Assembly: GCF_028816475.1 (NCBI RefSeq)
Contig: NZ_CP118247.1
Coordinates: 2,968,001-3,032,000, forward strand
DNA length: 64,000 nucleotides
Direction: 5' to 3'
Origin: Devosia rhodophyticola
GTDB taxonomy: Bacteria; Pseudomonadota; Alphaproteobacteria; Rhizobiales; Devosiaceae
Below, in pieces: positions 1 through 8,167 of the stretch (position 1 is its first letter; each line of letters begins with the position of its first letter). The notes beneath the pieces are model-generated. The model had not been told where the DNA came from. It searched no databases and saw only the letters and a program-made list of their open reading frames with translations. Position numbers and translations under genes: made by a program.

Positions 1-2
1 AT

Positions 3-104
3 CTCATTCAGGGTCAGCGCGATTTCTTTGGTGCCCATGGCTTTGAAATTGAAGGTCGTGGCAAGGACCTGCATGGGGAGTGGCCAAGCACTTTGGGCAA
101 CTAA
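3..104 (+). CDS. gnd: 6-phosphogluconate dehydrogenase, C-terminal end (partial)
   Basis: The first 34 codons of this frame end in the tail typical of 6-phosphogluconate dehydrogenase: QGQRDFFGAHGFE followed by a short charged linker, HGEW and a stop at 102-104. The QRDFFGAH motif contributes to the substrate site of the neighbouring subunit in this family. The enzyme oxidatively decarboxylates 6-phosphogluconate to ribulose 5-phosphate in the pentose phosphate pathway. The rest of the gene lies left of the window. A hairpin terminator follows directly. Confidence 0.8.
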   Translation, partial: LIQGQRDFFGAHGFEIEGRGKDLHGEWPSTLGN

Positions 105-118
105 ACCCATCGAATTTA

Positions 119-145
119 GAAAGGCCTCGCTTCGGCGGGCCTTTC
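119..145. terminator. Rho-independent terminator after gnd
   Basis: GAAAGGCC-T-CGC, a TTCG tetraloop, then GCG-GGCCTTTC: an 11-bp stem with one bulged base, followed by TTTG. It separates gnd from the convergent acetyltransferase gene and, being nearly symmetrical with A/T on both sides, could serve both strands. Confidence 0.8.
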
Positions 146-159
146 TTTGTCGGGGCTGG

Positions 160-642
160 CTAGAGCGTCTTGAACATCACGAAGCTGTCGACATAACCCA
201 ATTGGGGGTGATGAAAGGCACGGGGAAGCGTGCCTACGATATTGAAGCCCAGCTTTTGCCAAAGGGCGACGGCGCGTTCATTTGATGAAACGACGTGATT
301 GAACTGCATGGCCCCAAAACCACGTTGAGACGCCTCGGCGAGGGAATGTTCGCACATCTGACGAGCGATGCCCTTACCCTGGGCGTCGGCTGCGGTGATA
401 TAGCCGCAATTGGCGACGTGGGCGCCGTTGCCCTGCTGATTTGCCATCAAATAATAGGTACCAAGAATCTTGCCATTTTCTTCGGCCACATAGACCGTAT
501 GGGAAGGGGCGAACCAGTAGCCGAGCACCTGAGTGTCGCTCCAGTCCTGGGGCAGCACGTAGGTGGTGCCAGCGGCTAACACGGGCGCAACAATTGACAG
601 AATGGCGGCGTTGTCGGGTCTAGTAGCCAGTCGGATCTGCAT
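160..642 (-). CDS. GNAT family N-acetyltransferase
   Basis: About 160 residues with a complete GNAT fold. After the first strand IRLATRPDNAA the central strands VYVAEENGKILGTYYL are followed by the acetyl-CoA loop ADAQGKGIARQM (Q/R-x-x-G-x-G/A type) and the late motif NERAVALWQKLGF. The substrate cannot be told from sequence. The start at 642 is chosen because family members begin a few residues before IRLA. It lies inside the end of the upstream MFS gene (stop 620-622), so the two genes overlap by 23 bp and are probably translationally coupled. Confidence 0.85.
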   Translation of the reverse strand: MQIRLATRPDNAAILSIVAPVLAAGTTYVLPQDWSDTQVLGYWFAPSHTVYVAEENGKILGTYYLMANQQGNGAHVANCGYITAADAQGKGIARQMCEHSLAEASQRGFGAMQFNHVVSSNERAVALWQKLGFNIVGTLPRAFHHPQLGYVDSFVMFKTL

Positions 643-1957
643 CTGAATCTTCGTCTTCTTCGCGCGGTACAAGGATTTGTCCAGGCGGCGCCATTTCGGG
701 CACTTTGGGTTTGTCTGCGATACTGGGGCGGCGCGTCAGGCTGAAACGGAGGGCGGCAGCGACAAACAGCACCAGCGCAATAACGACAGCAATGCTGGCT
801 GCCAGGAACGGAGCACCGGGGAAGTAGTCCGCCGCCTGGCGGTCGTGCGTGTAATAGGAGAAAATCTGGGTGGCAGCGAGCGGGCCGATAATGGTGGCCA
901 GCGAGTTGGCAGCATTAACGGCGCCCTGAAGTTCGCCTTGGGCATTGTCAGGCACCTGGCGCGACAGCACACCATTGATAGCGGGTGCAGCAAGGCCGCT
1001 GATCGCCCCAACCATGATGAAGAGGTAGAGATAGTAAATGTCGCTGGTGAAAGCGACACCAGCAAATGCTGTTATGGCGGCCAAAAGGCCAACGATGACG
1101 ACCGGGGTTTCGCCAAGTTGTTTGACAAAGGGGCCAACGAGAAATCCCTGGCAGATGGCAAAGCCGATGCCGAAGGCACCAAGGGTGCGGCCGATCTGGC
1201 TGGAGGTGAAATAAAAGACTTCGACGGTAAAATAGCTGAAGACCGATGGCAGGGATTGTGCAGCGAGTGAGAACACAAACAGGATTGCCAGCAGCCAGAG
1301 AACAATCGGATATTGTCGCAGTGACACCAGCGCGCCAAAGGGATTGGCGCGACGGATATCAAACTTGCGACGCGAGTGGCGCGGCAGGCTTTCGGGCAGA
1401 ACCAGAAGGCCGAAAATGAAATTGGTAAATGCCAAGGCCGCGGCGGCATAGAAGGGGACGCGAGGGCCGATGGAACCCAATTCACCGCCGATGACCGGCC
1501 CGATGATAAAGCCAAGCCCGAATGCGGCGCCAATCAACCCGAAACGGTGGGTACGTTTGTGCGGCGGGGTGATGTCAGCCATATAGGCCGTCGCGGTGGC
1601 CACGGCAGCACCGGCGATACCAGCGATGATACGGCCAATGAACAGGTACCAGACAAATGGGGCGATGCTCATCATGAGATAGTCGAATGTCAGCCCCAGC
1701 AATGAGGCGAGTAATACCGGGCGGCGGCCAAATCGGTCTGACAGATTGCCAAGCACGGGGGAGAAGACGAACTGCATGAAGGCGTAGGCGAAGACCAGAT
1801 AGCCGCCAATAACGGCTGCGTCGGCGACGCTGCCGCCTGTCAACTGTTCAAGCAGTTCGGGAAGGACCGGAACGATGATGCCGACGCCGATCATATCGAG
1901 CAAAATCGTGACCAGAATGCAGGCCAGAGTCAGTCGAGATCGCATTGCTGATGGCAT
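620..1957 (-). CDS. MFS transporter, TCR/Tet-like drug efflux family
   Basis: A 445-residue, twelve-helix major facilitator. The N-terminus LDMIGVGIIVPVLPELL and the loop 2-3 motif GNLSDRFGRRPVLL (motif A) are characteristic of the tetracycline-resistance/multidrug proton antiporters; YMADITPPHKRTHRFG and the glycine-rich helix 5 GLGFIIGPVIGG (motif C, an antiporter signature) follow. The last ~35 residues are a hydrophilic tail rich in E and D. It is likely an inner-membrane drug/proton antiporter, substrate unknown. It is first gene of a two-gene unit with the acetyltransferase, a pairing often seen for export plus modification, though that link is an inference. Confidence 0.88.
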   Translation of the reverse strand: MPSAMRSRLTLACILVTILLDMIGVGIIVPVLPELLEQLTGGSVADAAVIGGYLVFAYAFMQFVFSPVLGNLSDRFGRRPVLLASLLGLTFDYLMMSIAPFVWYLFIGRIIAGIAGAAVATATAYMADITPPHKRTHRFGLIGAAFGLGFIIGPVIGGELGSIGPRVPFYAAAALAFTNFIFGLLVLPESLPRHSRRKFDIRRANPFGALVSLRQYPIVLWLLAILFVFSLAAQSLPSVFSYFTVEVFYFTSSQIGRTLGAFGIGFAICQGFLVGPFVKQLGETPVVIVGLLAAITAFAGVAFTSDIYYLYLFIMVGAISGLAAPAINGVLSRQVPDNAQGELQGAVNAANSLATIIGPLAATQIFSYYTHDRQAADYFPGAPFLAASIAVVIALVLFVAAALRFSLTRRPSIADKPKVPEMAPPGQILVPREEDEDSDADPTGY

Positions 1958-2051
1958 ACTGGCTTCACTAATTTCCTAGATTTCGCACGCAGTTGACACA
2001 GCCAAGGTGATCAAGGCAAGGCACAATGGCGAACTGATTGGATAGGCCTAA

Positions 2052-3236
2052 TCACATATTCTGGCCAGATTGAGCAACCTTGTGACCATAGAGCCAGTCA
2101 AGCCGCCGAAAATGGCCTGTAGGCCCTTGAGCCTTCATCGCCATATCGCGGCCAATTGTCCACGGCCAATGCATATGAAAAATTTGTCCATTGGCATGAG
2201 AGGTGCGCATGACCTGCCGAACGCGCGGCTGTCGGGCGTTCTGATATTGGGCAAAAGCGGTGGCGGCATCGGGTTGGCTGATCAGGAGAGGGGCCAGCAC
2301 TGCTGCGTCTTCGATAGCCATGGCTGCGCCCTGAGCCTGAAACGGCTCCATGGCATGGGCCGCGTCGCCAATGAGCCCGATGGGCCCTTCAAACCATTTC
2401 TGGGTATCCACGGTGTAGAGCGGCCATGCGCCCCATTGGTCGGCCACAGCCGCCATTACTGCGGCGAGACGGGGATTTTGCGATGTGTTACGGCCCAAGG
2501 ATGGGGTCGGGGTGGATCGCGTTTGAGGTTCGGGGGCATTGATAAAGAGTGCAAGATTAAACTGGCCGCGTTGATGCAAGGGATAGGCAATGAGATGAAA
2601 ATCGGGGCCGAGCAGCATCGAGGTGCGGTCTATCGCCAAATGTGACTGCAGCGCCGCTATTGGTACAAGGGCACGCCAGGCAGTGCGGCCAGTGTAGCGG
2701 GCAGGTGGGCCCGCGAGCAGGTTGTTGCGAGTGTGGGAATGGACGCCGTCGGCGCCGATCAGGGCAAAGGCCCAGCCCTGTCGGCGTTGCGCAGCGGCCT
2801 GAACGTTGATGGAAAGCGCTGGTCCCTCTGAATTTGCCTCCCAGTGCTGAGCATCAAAAACAATATCGATATTGGCAAAGCGGCGGCAGGTCTTGTAGAG
2901 CGTCTCGACCAGATCGGCACGGTGCATCACCACATAGGGTGCGCCGTATCGCTGACGAACGGCGGCGCCGAGTTCGAGAGTCAGGAGCGGGGATTGGCGA
3001 GCGTCGGGATAGACGTCGATGCCGCTTGGCTCGAAGCTGCAATCGGCAATCGTTTGGTCCAGTCCCAGATGGTTGAGGGCGTGGCGCGCGTTGGGGCTGA
3101 TCTGAAGGCCCGCGCCATATTCTGATATTGCGCTGTTACGCTCCAGCACTACAATCTGGGCACCAAATTTCGCCAGTGCCAAAGCCAGCGTCAGCCCGGC
3201 GATGCCCGCCCCGGCGATATAAAATGTCCGGCGAAT
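2052..3236 (-). CDS. FAD-dependent monooxygenase (UbiH/salicylate hydroxylase-like), non-standard start codon
   Basis: Class A flavoprotein monooxygenase of about 395 residues. The Rossmann FAD motif IAGAGIAGLTLALAL lies at the N-terminus, the DG motif as GADGVHSHTRN in the middle and the second FAD motif GLIGDAAHAMEPF about residue 300. Family members hydroxylate aromatic substrates with NAD(P)H and oxygen; the substrate here is unknown. No ATG, GTG or TTG precedes the Rossmann motif: the frame runs from a TAA at 3261-3263, and only two ATT codons (3249-3251 and 3234-3236) could start a full domain. The first TTG (3182) would remove the FAD motif. ATT at 3236 is given here; 3251 is equally possible. 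It follows the zinc-finger gene directly. Confidence 0.8.
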   Translation of the reverse strand: MRRTFYIAGAGIAGLTLALALAKFGAQIVVLERNSAISEYGAGLQISPNARHALNHLGLDQTIADCSFEPSGIDVYPDARQSPLLTLELGAAVRQRYGAPYVVMHRADLVETLYKTCRRFANIDIVFDAQHWEANSEGPALSINVQAAAQRRQGWAFALIGADGVHSHTRNNLLAGPPARYTGRTAWRALVPIAALQSHLAIDRTSMLLGPDFHLIAYPLHQRGQFNLALFINAPEPQTRSTPTPSLGRNTSQNPRLAAVMAAVADQWGAWPLYTVDTQKWFEGPIGLIGDAAHAMEPFQAQGAAMAIEDAAVLAPLLISQPDAATAFAQYQNARQPRVRQVMRTSHANGQIFHMHWPWTIGRDMAMKAQGPTGHFRRLDWLYGHKVAQSGQNM

Positions 3237-3260
3237 GGTCGGTTGCCTAATGGTGCGAGT

Positions 3261-3506
3261 TTACGCCGCGTCAGCGTGAAAAACGGCAGAAAGGGGATTT
3301 GATGTTCCATCGGCCAGCTCAGCGCTGAACACATACAGTGTCGAACAATATGGGCAGACAATTTCACTGTCCTTACCCATGTCGAGAAAAACGTGTGGAT
3401 GGTCGAACGGGGGCAGGGCGCCGACGCATTGGAATTCGTTGGAGCCAACTTCGATACGCGCCAGACCCTCGGTATTGTGAAAATGGGGAGTTGTGCCGTG
3501 TGCCAT
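3261..3506 (-). CDS. Zinc-finger domain-containing protein (CHCC/NDUFS6-like)
   Basis: An 81-residue protein with the small zinc-ribbon signature of the CHCC family: GSNEFQCVGALPPFDHPHVFLDMG followed by a CPYCSTLY knuckle. The ligands are one Cys, one His and two Cys, as in the mitochondrial complex I subunit NDUFS6 and its bacterial relatives. Function in bacteria is not established. Start at 3506 gives the usual family length; the frame stays open upstream but that extension is not conserved-looking. Its stop lies about 10 bp before the FAD monooxygenase reading frame on the same strand. Confidence 0.85.
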   Translation of the reverse strand: MAHGTTPHFHNTEGLARIEVGSNEFQCVGALPPFDHPHVFLDMGKDSEIVCPYCSTLYVFSAELADGTSNPLSAVFHADAA

Positions 3507-3647
3507 CGAAAAGACCTGCGCAGATGAGATGATTTGGCCAGACCTTATCCAAACCAATGCAGGAAAGAAAGGGTTTGAAGGGTCGTCAAACAGGATTTGG
3601 GCGCGCTAAAAGACGCAGACTCAATTGCAGGAATTCAGGAGTGCAGC

Positions 3648-4418
3648 TTGCCTAGTTTTGTATCTGAGGAACTGGCGCTGGCCTATGAAGTGCATGGGGC
3701 CGGACATCCGGTCCTGTGCATTCACGGTTTTGCGTCGAGCGGCAAGGTGAACTGGGTCGATACAGGCTGGGTCAAAACGCTGACGGATGCGGGTTATCAG
3801 GCGATTACGCTCGACAATCGCGGGCATGGGCGATCGGACAAACCGCATGATCCTGATTTTTATACACCACAGGCGATGGCGCGTGATGCAATCAATCTTT
3901 TGGATCATCTTGGACATGAAACTGCGGTTCTGCTCGGCTATTCCATGGGTGCGCGGATCGCTGCGTTCGCCGGCTTTTCACATCCCCAGCGCGTGGATTG
4001 CGCGGTCCTCGGTGGCATGGGGATGAATTTGGTCAATGGGTTGAGCGATGGCAACGACATTATTTCGGGGTTGCTTGCCCCCAGCCTTGAAGAGTTGACG
4101 CATCCGACGGCGCGTCAGTTTCGAATATTTGCTGATCACACCAAGTCTGACCGGCAGGCGCTGGCTGCCTGCATGGAAACTTCGCGTGCGCCGATGGCCC
4201 GCGCCGATGTTCGTAGGATCAACAGTCCTGTCCTCGTTGCGGTCGGGGAAGATGATGAAATGGCTGGCGCGCCGGAGCCACTGGCGGCTCTGCTTCCCGA
4301 TGGAGAAGCATTTGTCATTCCGCGCCGCGACCATATGCGGGCGACGGGGGACCCCAAATTCAAGGCGGCTGCACTTGAGTTCATCGGGCGGCATTTGCGC
4401 AGCAATGCAAATTTGTGA
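3648..4418 (+). CDS. Alpha/beta hydrolase
   Basis: A 256-residue alpha/beta hydrolase. The oxyanion motif HGFASSG is near residue 30, followed by DNRGHGRSDKP, the nucleophile elbow GYSMG near 95, the acid in GEDDEM and the catalytic His in RRDHM near the end. These are the features of esterase/proline-iminopeptidase-like enzymes; the substrate is unknown. The start is TTG at 3648: AGGAG at 3637-3641 lies 6 nt upstream, and the translation LPSFVSEELALAYE matches the usual beginning of the fold. Confidence 0.85.
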   Translation: MPSFVSEELALAYEVHGAGHPVLCIHGFASSGKVNWVDTGWVKTLTDAGYQAITLDNRGHGRSDKPHDPDFYTPQAMARDAINLLDHLGHETAVLLGYSMGARIAAFAGFSHPQRVDCAVLGGMGMNLVNGLSDGNDIISGLLAPSLEELTHPTARQFRIFADHTKSDRQALAACMETSRAPMARADVRRINSPVLVAVGEDDEMAGAPEPLAALLPDGEAFVIPRRDHMRATGDPKFKAAALEFIGRHLRSNANL

Positions 4419-4497
4419 TCCAGATTTTTGATCGGGGCTTTGTCTTGAGTGAAAAAATGCCTTATATCGGTAAATCACGATACACGGAGACAGCGCG

Positions 4498-5355
4498 ATG
4501 AGTGTCAGCGCCAAGAAGCCGAGCGGCCTTAAAGCCGTTGATCCTGTCTGGGATGCGTTGCGGGGGGATGCTCAAACCATATTGGCTGATGAGCCTTCGC
4601 TGGGAAATCTCGTTGTATCGTCTGTTCTCAATCACGACAGCTTTGAAGCGGCGCTAGTGCAGCGTCTGGCAGCGCGGCTGGATCATAGCGATGTTTCGGC
4701 GGATCTGATCCGGCAGGCCTTTTTGGAAACCCTGCAGGATAATCCAGAGATTGGCACCGATGCGCGGGTTGATCTGGCGGCTACCCTTGAGCGAGATCCG
4801 GCTTGTCATCGTGCTATCGAGCCGATGCTCTATTTCAAGGGCTATCAGGCGATCCAGACGCACCGGTTTGCCCATGCAATGCTCAAGGATGGACGACGCG
4901 ATCTGGCGCTATATCTGCAGAGCCGCGCCAGCCAGGTGTTTCAGGTGGACATCAACCCCGCAGTCCGGATTGGTCATGGCATCATGCTCGACCACGGCAC
5001 TGGGTTGGTGATCGGCGAGACGGCTATTGTCGGGGATAATGTTTCGCTGCTGCAGGGCGTCACGCTTGGCGGAACCGGCAAGGCGGATCAGGATCGCCAT
5101 CCCAAGATTGGCAATGGCGTGTTGATCGGCGCTGGCGCCAAGGTGTTGGGCAATATCACTATTGGCGAGTGCTCCCGCGTCGGGGCCGGATCGGTTGTGC
5201 TGAAGCCAGTTCCACCACGGGTGACGGTGGCGGGCGTTCCGGCAAAGGTTATCGGGGCGGCAGGATGTTCACAACCGGCGCTGGTCATGGACCAGATGGT
5301 GCTGGCCTATGATTTGGGAACCTCCGGGCCGAGCGAAGAAAAAGAATCAATTTGA
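4498..5355 (+). CDS. cysE: Serine O-acetyltransferase
   Basis: The 285-residue protein has the helical N-terminal domain of CysE (DPVWDALRGDAQ, HRFAHAMLKDGRRDLALYLQ) and a left-handed beta-helix of hexapeptide repeats. Active-site segments LDHGTGLVIGE and DRHPKIGNGVLIG carry the two catalytic histidines. It transfers acetyl from acetyl-CoA to L-serine, the first step of cysteine biosynthesis, as a cytoplasmic hexamer. A GGAG site lies 9-10 bp before the ATG. It is a monocistronic gene followed by a DUF3126 gene about 170 bp downstream. Confidence 0.93.
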   Translation: MSVSAKKPSGLKAVDPVWDALRGDAQTILADEPSLGNLVVSSVLNHDSFEAALVQRLAARLDHSDVSADLIRQAFLETLQDNPEIGTDARVDLAATLERDPACHRAIEPMLYFKGYQAIQTHRFAHAMLKDGRRDLALYLQSRASQVFQVDINPAVRIGHGIMLDHGTGLVIGETAIVGDNVSLLQGVTLGGTGKADQDRHPKIGNGVLIGAGAKVLGNITIGECSRVGAGSVVLKPVPPRVTVAGVPAKVIGAAGCSQPALVMDQMVLAYDLGTSGPSEEKESI

Positions 5356-5527
5356 CTGCATAAGTGCTTGTGAAACTAGCGATTTGTGAGGGGCGGCTAG
5401 CTGATTTCAAGTGGTGTGGCTCGGTAGAGTGTGCCGTTATCACCGATAAAAGCTATGGCTCAGGGGTTGCTCCGGCGGCTTGAGTGCTTACAGTCGCGCC
5501 GAATTCAAACCACCGCAGGACCCGCAA

Positions 5528-5746
5528 GTGAACCATCCCGAGATCATCAAGTTGCAAAAGTTCTTGCAGCAAAAGTTCAACAACACATCGATCGATGTCC
5601 GGCCACGTCCGAAGCTGAACGATTCAGTCGAGGTCTTTATCGGGGAGGAGTCGGTCGGTCTGATCCATGTCGACGACGAGGACGGTGACCGGTCCTATAT
5701 TTTCAATATGTCGATTCTTGATATCGATCTGGACGATATTGAATAA
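5528..5746 (+). CDS. DUF3126 family protein
   Basis: A 72-residue acidic protein with the pattern of DUF3126: an N-terminal EIIKLQKFLQQKFNN helix, VRPRPKLNDSVEVFIGEE, then DDEDGDRSYIFNMSILDIDLDD at the C-terminus. The family is common in Alphaproteobacteria and of unknown function. The GTG at 5528 is chosen because it gives the family length and has AGGA 8 nt upstream; the frame is open back to 5480, where another start would add 16 residues of no obvious conservation. Confidence 0.8.
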   Translation: MNHPEIIKLQKFLQQKFNNTSIDVRPRPKLNDSVEVFIGEESVGLIHVDDEDGDRSYIFNMSILDIDLDDIE

Positions 5747-5768
5747 GTAGATGATGGGCGGATCGGCG

Positions 5769-6446
5769 CTATAGGGCGCCTATTCGTTCCAGCCATTGGT
5801 TCATCTGGTCGTCGAAATCTCGCCAGGACGTCAAGAGACTGGTGTCGAACCGATAGATGGCTGCAATGCCGCTGGGCAAATAAACTGAGCGCAGGCATTG
5901 GCCTTGCTGGCTGCCCACCAGTGGCGATTGACATTTTGCTACGAATGGGGCGGGCGACAGCGGATCGTACCAGACGGTTTCGTCACTGTAGCCGCCGCTT
6001 GCCTTTAGGGGCTTTCCCACCAGACCCGGCACGCCCGATGCAGTACCGTTTTCAAATTGATGCAAATAGACACCGTCCAGCAGTGCGCTGCTGGGTCGGA
6101 CGCGGCTGCGTGGCACAAGCGTGACGTCAACGCGCATCGGTGAATTGGATTGGGATGAATTCAGTGCAATGCGCAGGTCTATCTGGCTAGAAAATTCGGC
6201 GCGAACCGGTCCTTCAAGTCGAAACCACGATTTTGGTATCGTCAAATCCTTGCCCGAAAGCGTCAAGGATACTGTTTGGGCATCGTCCTGGCGGGGGAGG
6301 ACAGGTTTGTCCGCCCTGATCACGGCTTCGAGCAGATAGGCCGCGCCGACAGCGCAAAGCAGCACCAGCACGGCGATTCCGGACAGGTTGTAGCTGACAC
6401 TGGCGCCAGGTCCGGGCCGGTGGGTCGGGGCAGTTGATGTGCTCAT
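5769..6446 (-). CDS. Hypothetical membrane-anchored protein
   Basis: About 225 residues. A short hydrophilic start is followed by one transmembrane segment (GIAVLVLLCAVGAAYLLEAVI, residues ~20-40) and a large periplasmic region containing SLTLSGKDLTIPKSWFR and pairs of cysteines (AKCQSPLV, GQCLRS) that could form a disulfide. I recognise no enzymatic motif. The pattern resembles conserved hypothetical proteins of Rhizobiales. The start at 6446 is chosen because it sits shortly before the membrane anchor; the frame extends further but that part overlaps the divergent gene's promoter. Confidence 0.65.
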   Translation of the reverse strand: MSTSTAPTHRPGPGASVSYNLSGIAVLVLLCAVGAAYLLEAVIRADKPVLPRQDDAQTVSLTLSGKDLTIPKSWFRLEGPVRAEFSSQIDLRIALNSSQSNSPMRVDVTLVPRSRVRPSSALLDGVYLHQFENGTASGVPGLVGKPLKASGGYSDETVWYDPLSPAPFVAKCQSPLVGSQQGQCLRSVYLPSGIAAIYRFDTSLLTSWRDFDDQMNQWLERIGAL

Positions 6447-6554
6447 GGCGCGCGTTAACCAGTATTGCCGGGAGGAGATGACATCTGATTGGGCACTGAT
6501 TATGATTAATGAAGAGTTAACAAAGGCTGGCAGAATAGCCGTCTGTCGTTGGGG

Positions 6555-6884
6555 ATGACAATTATGGTCAGAGAACTGCTGCTCGCCGCCTTCATCATGG
6601 GAGTCGGACTGTGCGTCGCAGGGGCGGGGACCCACTTGTATCAATGGCTGTCCAGCCAACGGGCCCTGCTGCGCTATGATGGTGAAACATTTCTGGCCTC
6701 GATGGGTAATCTGGCCATCAGTTTTGTATGTGGTCCCTATATCATGCTGCAGCTGGGCTGGTTGCAGGAAGATAGCGGCTCGACCTCGGTCGGCTCGGCG
6801 CTGATCGCCGCGATGGTTGCTTTTGGTTGGGCGTTCATCACAGGTCTACTGTTCATGGGTGCTTATGTGGCAATTCGCTACTGA
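6555..6884 (+). CDS. Small hydrophobic membrane protein
   Basis: A ~109-residue protein with about three to four predicted membrane segments: LLLAAFIMGVGLCVAGAG, FVCGPYIMLQLG, LIAAMVAFGWAFITGLLFMGAYVA. No motif gives a function; similar proteins are found as conserved hypotheticals in Hyphomicrobiales. It is divergent from the anchored protein to its left. The start could also be ATG at 6564, which has GGGGA at 6551-6555. A strong terminator follows. Confidence 0.65.
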   Translation: MTIMVRELLLAAFIMGVGLCVAGAGTHLYQWLSSQRALLRYDGETFLASMGNLAISFVCGPYIMLQLGWLQEDSGSTSVGSALIAAMVAFGWAFITGLLFMGAYVAIRY

Positions 6885-6915
6885 GCGTTCTTTTTAGTGG
6901 AACTTCTGTTGGCAC

Positions 6916-6950
6916 AATAAAGCCCGCTCCATTTCTGGGCGGGCTTTATT
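6916..6950. terminator. Bidirectional Rho-independent terminator
   Basis: Perfect 12-bp inverted repeat AATAAAGCCCGC ... GCGGGCTTTATT around an 11-nt loop, with A/T-rich outer ends on both sides. It lies between the small membrane protein (+) and the transglutaminase-like peptidase (-), two convergent genes, and fits both. Confidence 0.9.
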
Positions 6951-6996
6951 CATCAGACCCCTATCAGGGATAGTTTGAGCGGGGTCCGGAACTCGA

Positions 6997-7623
6997 TTAT
7001 TTTTCCAGGGCAGCAACGACAATTGGGCGGTTGTCGAACATGTCTACCCACTGGCCGGGGTTCGCCTGTGACTGACGCTTGATGAACTTGTAAGGCGTGT
7101 GGTTCCAGACATTGATGGTGCCATCGAGATTGTCCAGGACGAGATCGCCCCGGTCAGTGCGCGCCATAAGGACCGCATGGCCCTCGCCATTGGTCTGGCG
7201 AACAACGGCAATTAGCAGGGTGCTGGCGGGCCAACCGGCGTTGATCAGATCGCGGCGTTTTGCCAGCGCATAATCTTCGCAATCGCCATATCCGTTTGGA
7301 TAAGTCCAGAATTCGGCGACCTGATACAGATCCTGATCGGTGACCGCAACGACGGACTCATTGTAGAGCGCATTGATCGCCAACAGCTGGTTCCAGCGCG
7401 CTTCGGTCAGCGCTTCGACCGCAACGACCTGAGAATTGGGTTGGCATTCGCTTGGGTGGGTGCGGCAAAATTCGGCAGCGCCTACCGGAATGCTGGTTGT
7501 TTGTGTCGCCGTCTGAACGAAGGCGATGTTGGTGGTGTCGATAGCGGCGGCTGGAAGTGTCGTGGCAAACGCCCCGAGAACCAGACCGATGATGGCCGCA
7601 GCGAACCTTGTTGGATTGAACAT
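6997..7623 (-). CDS. Transglutaminase-like cysteine peptidase (BTLCP family)
   Basis: A 208-residue exported protein: signal peptide with hydrophobic core AAIIGLVLGAFATTLPAAA, then the BTLCP domain. The catalytic triad is visible as Cys in GYGDCEDYALAKR, His in GEGHAVLMAR and Asp in DLVLDNLDG. Proteins of this family in Pseudomonas (LapG) cleave a surface adhesin under cyclic-di-GMP control; in Rhizobiales similar proteins are widespread and mostly uncharacterised. Two double-PilZ/VanZ genes lie nearby but on separate transcription units. Confidence 0.88.
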   Translation of the reverse strand: MFNPTRFAAAIIGLVLGAFATTLPAAAIDTTNIAFVQTATQTTSIPVGAAEFCRTHPSECQPNSQVVAVEALTEARWNQLLAINALYNESVVAVTDQDLYQVAEFWTYPNGYGDCEDYALAKRRDLINAGWPASTLLIAVVRQTNGEGHAVLMARTDRGDLVLDNLDGTINVWNHTPYKFIKRQSQANPGQWVDMFDNRPIVVAALEK

Positions 7624-7750
7624 TTGTGATCTCCCTGATGGAGACCACGTTAGAGAGAGCGAATTTCGACGATCGGAAAACTACCGCATAGTTTTTATGC
7701 AAGTTTTATCGATGTCGTTGAGGGGTGATTAACCAAGAAAATCAGCGGCT

Positions 7751-8104
7751 TCAGTGCTGTGGGCGAACCATGTCACGCGTCTTGATGATCGCCCAGGCAA
7801 TTGTGACGCCAACGGCGGCGCCTGCTAACTTTGCCAACAGATCAGACACGCCCCAATGGCGATCGGGTGTCAGGCGTTGTGCCGCCTCAAGAGCAAAGGC
7901 GGTGGCAGACAGGCTGATCAGAACGAGCAGGAGCTGGCGACGATAGGCAAGGGCAAAGGATGCGCCCAAAAGCGCGAAAGACGCAAATCGTTCAAGCTGG
8001 GGAGGGGCGGGGCTGTGGGGCCGGAGCTGAATTGGGGAAAGGGTTGCCAGCGCAATCAGAAGGAGCACGGCCCACGGCAGGAATTTTACAATCGTCACAC
8101 GCAT
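7751..8104 (-). CDS. VanZ-like membrane protein
   Basis: About 118 residues with four hydrophobic segments: FLPWAVLLLIALATLSPIQLRP, FASFALLGASFALAYRR, LLLVLISLSATAFALEAAQRL and LAKLAGAAVGVTIAWAII. The spacing and the motifs LSP..LRP, FALLG, EAAQ.L.PDRHWGVSDLLAKLAGA are those of the VanZ family, whose cellular role is mostly unknown. The ATG at 8104 is preferred; a TTG at 8158 would add 18 residues. Confidence 0.72.
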   Translation of the reverse strand: MRVTIVKFLPWAVLLLIALATLSPIQLRPHSPAPPQLERFASFALLGASFALAYRRQLLLVLISLSATAFALEAAQRLTPDRHWGVSDLLAKLAGAAVGVTIAWAIIKTRDMVRPQH

Positions 8105-8167
8105 GATGTTTATGTAGCTGACGCCATCGAATTTGGCGACAGCAATTTTGTCAGTCAAGAGTGGCGT

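Noticed and set aside
677..1270. 197-codon plus-strand frame
   Set aside because: Shadow of the MFS transporter gene on the opposite strand.
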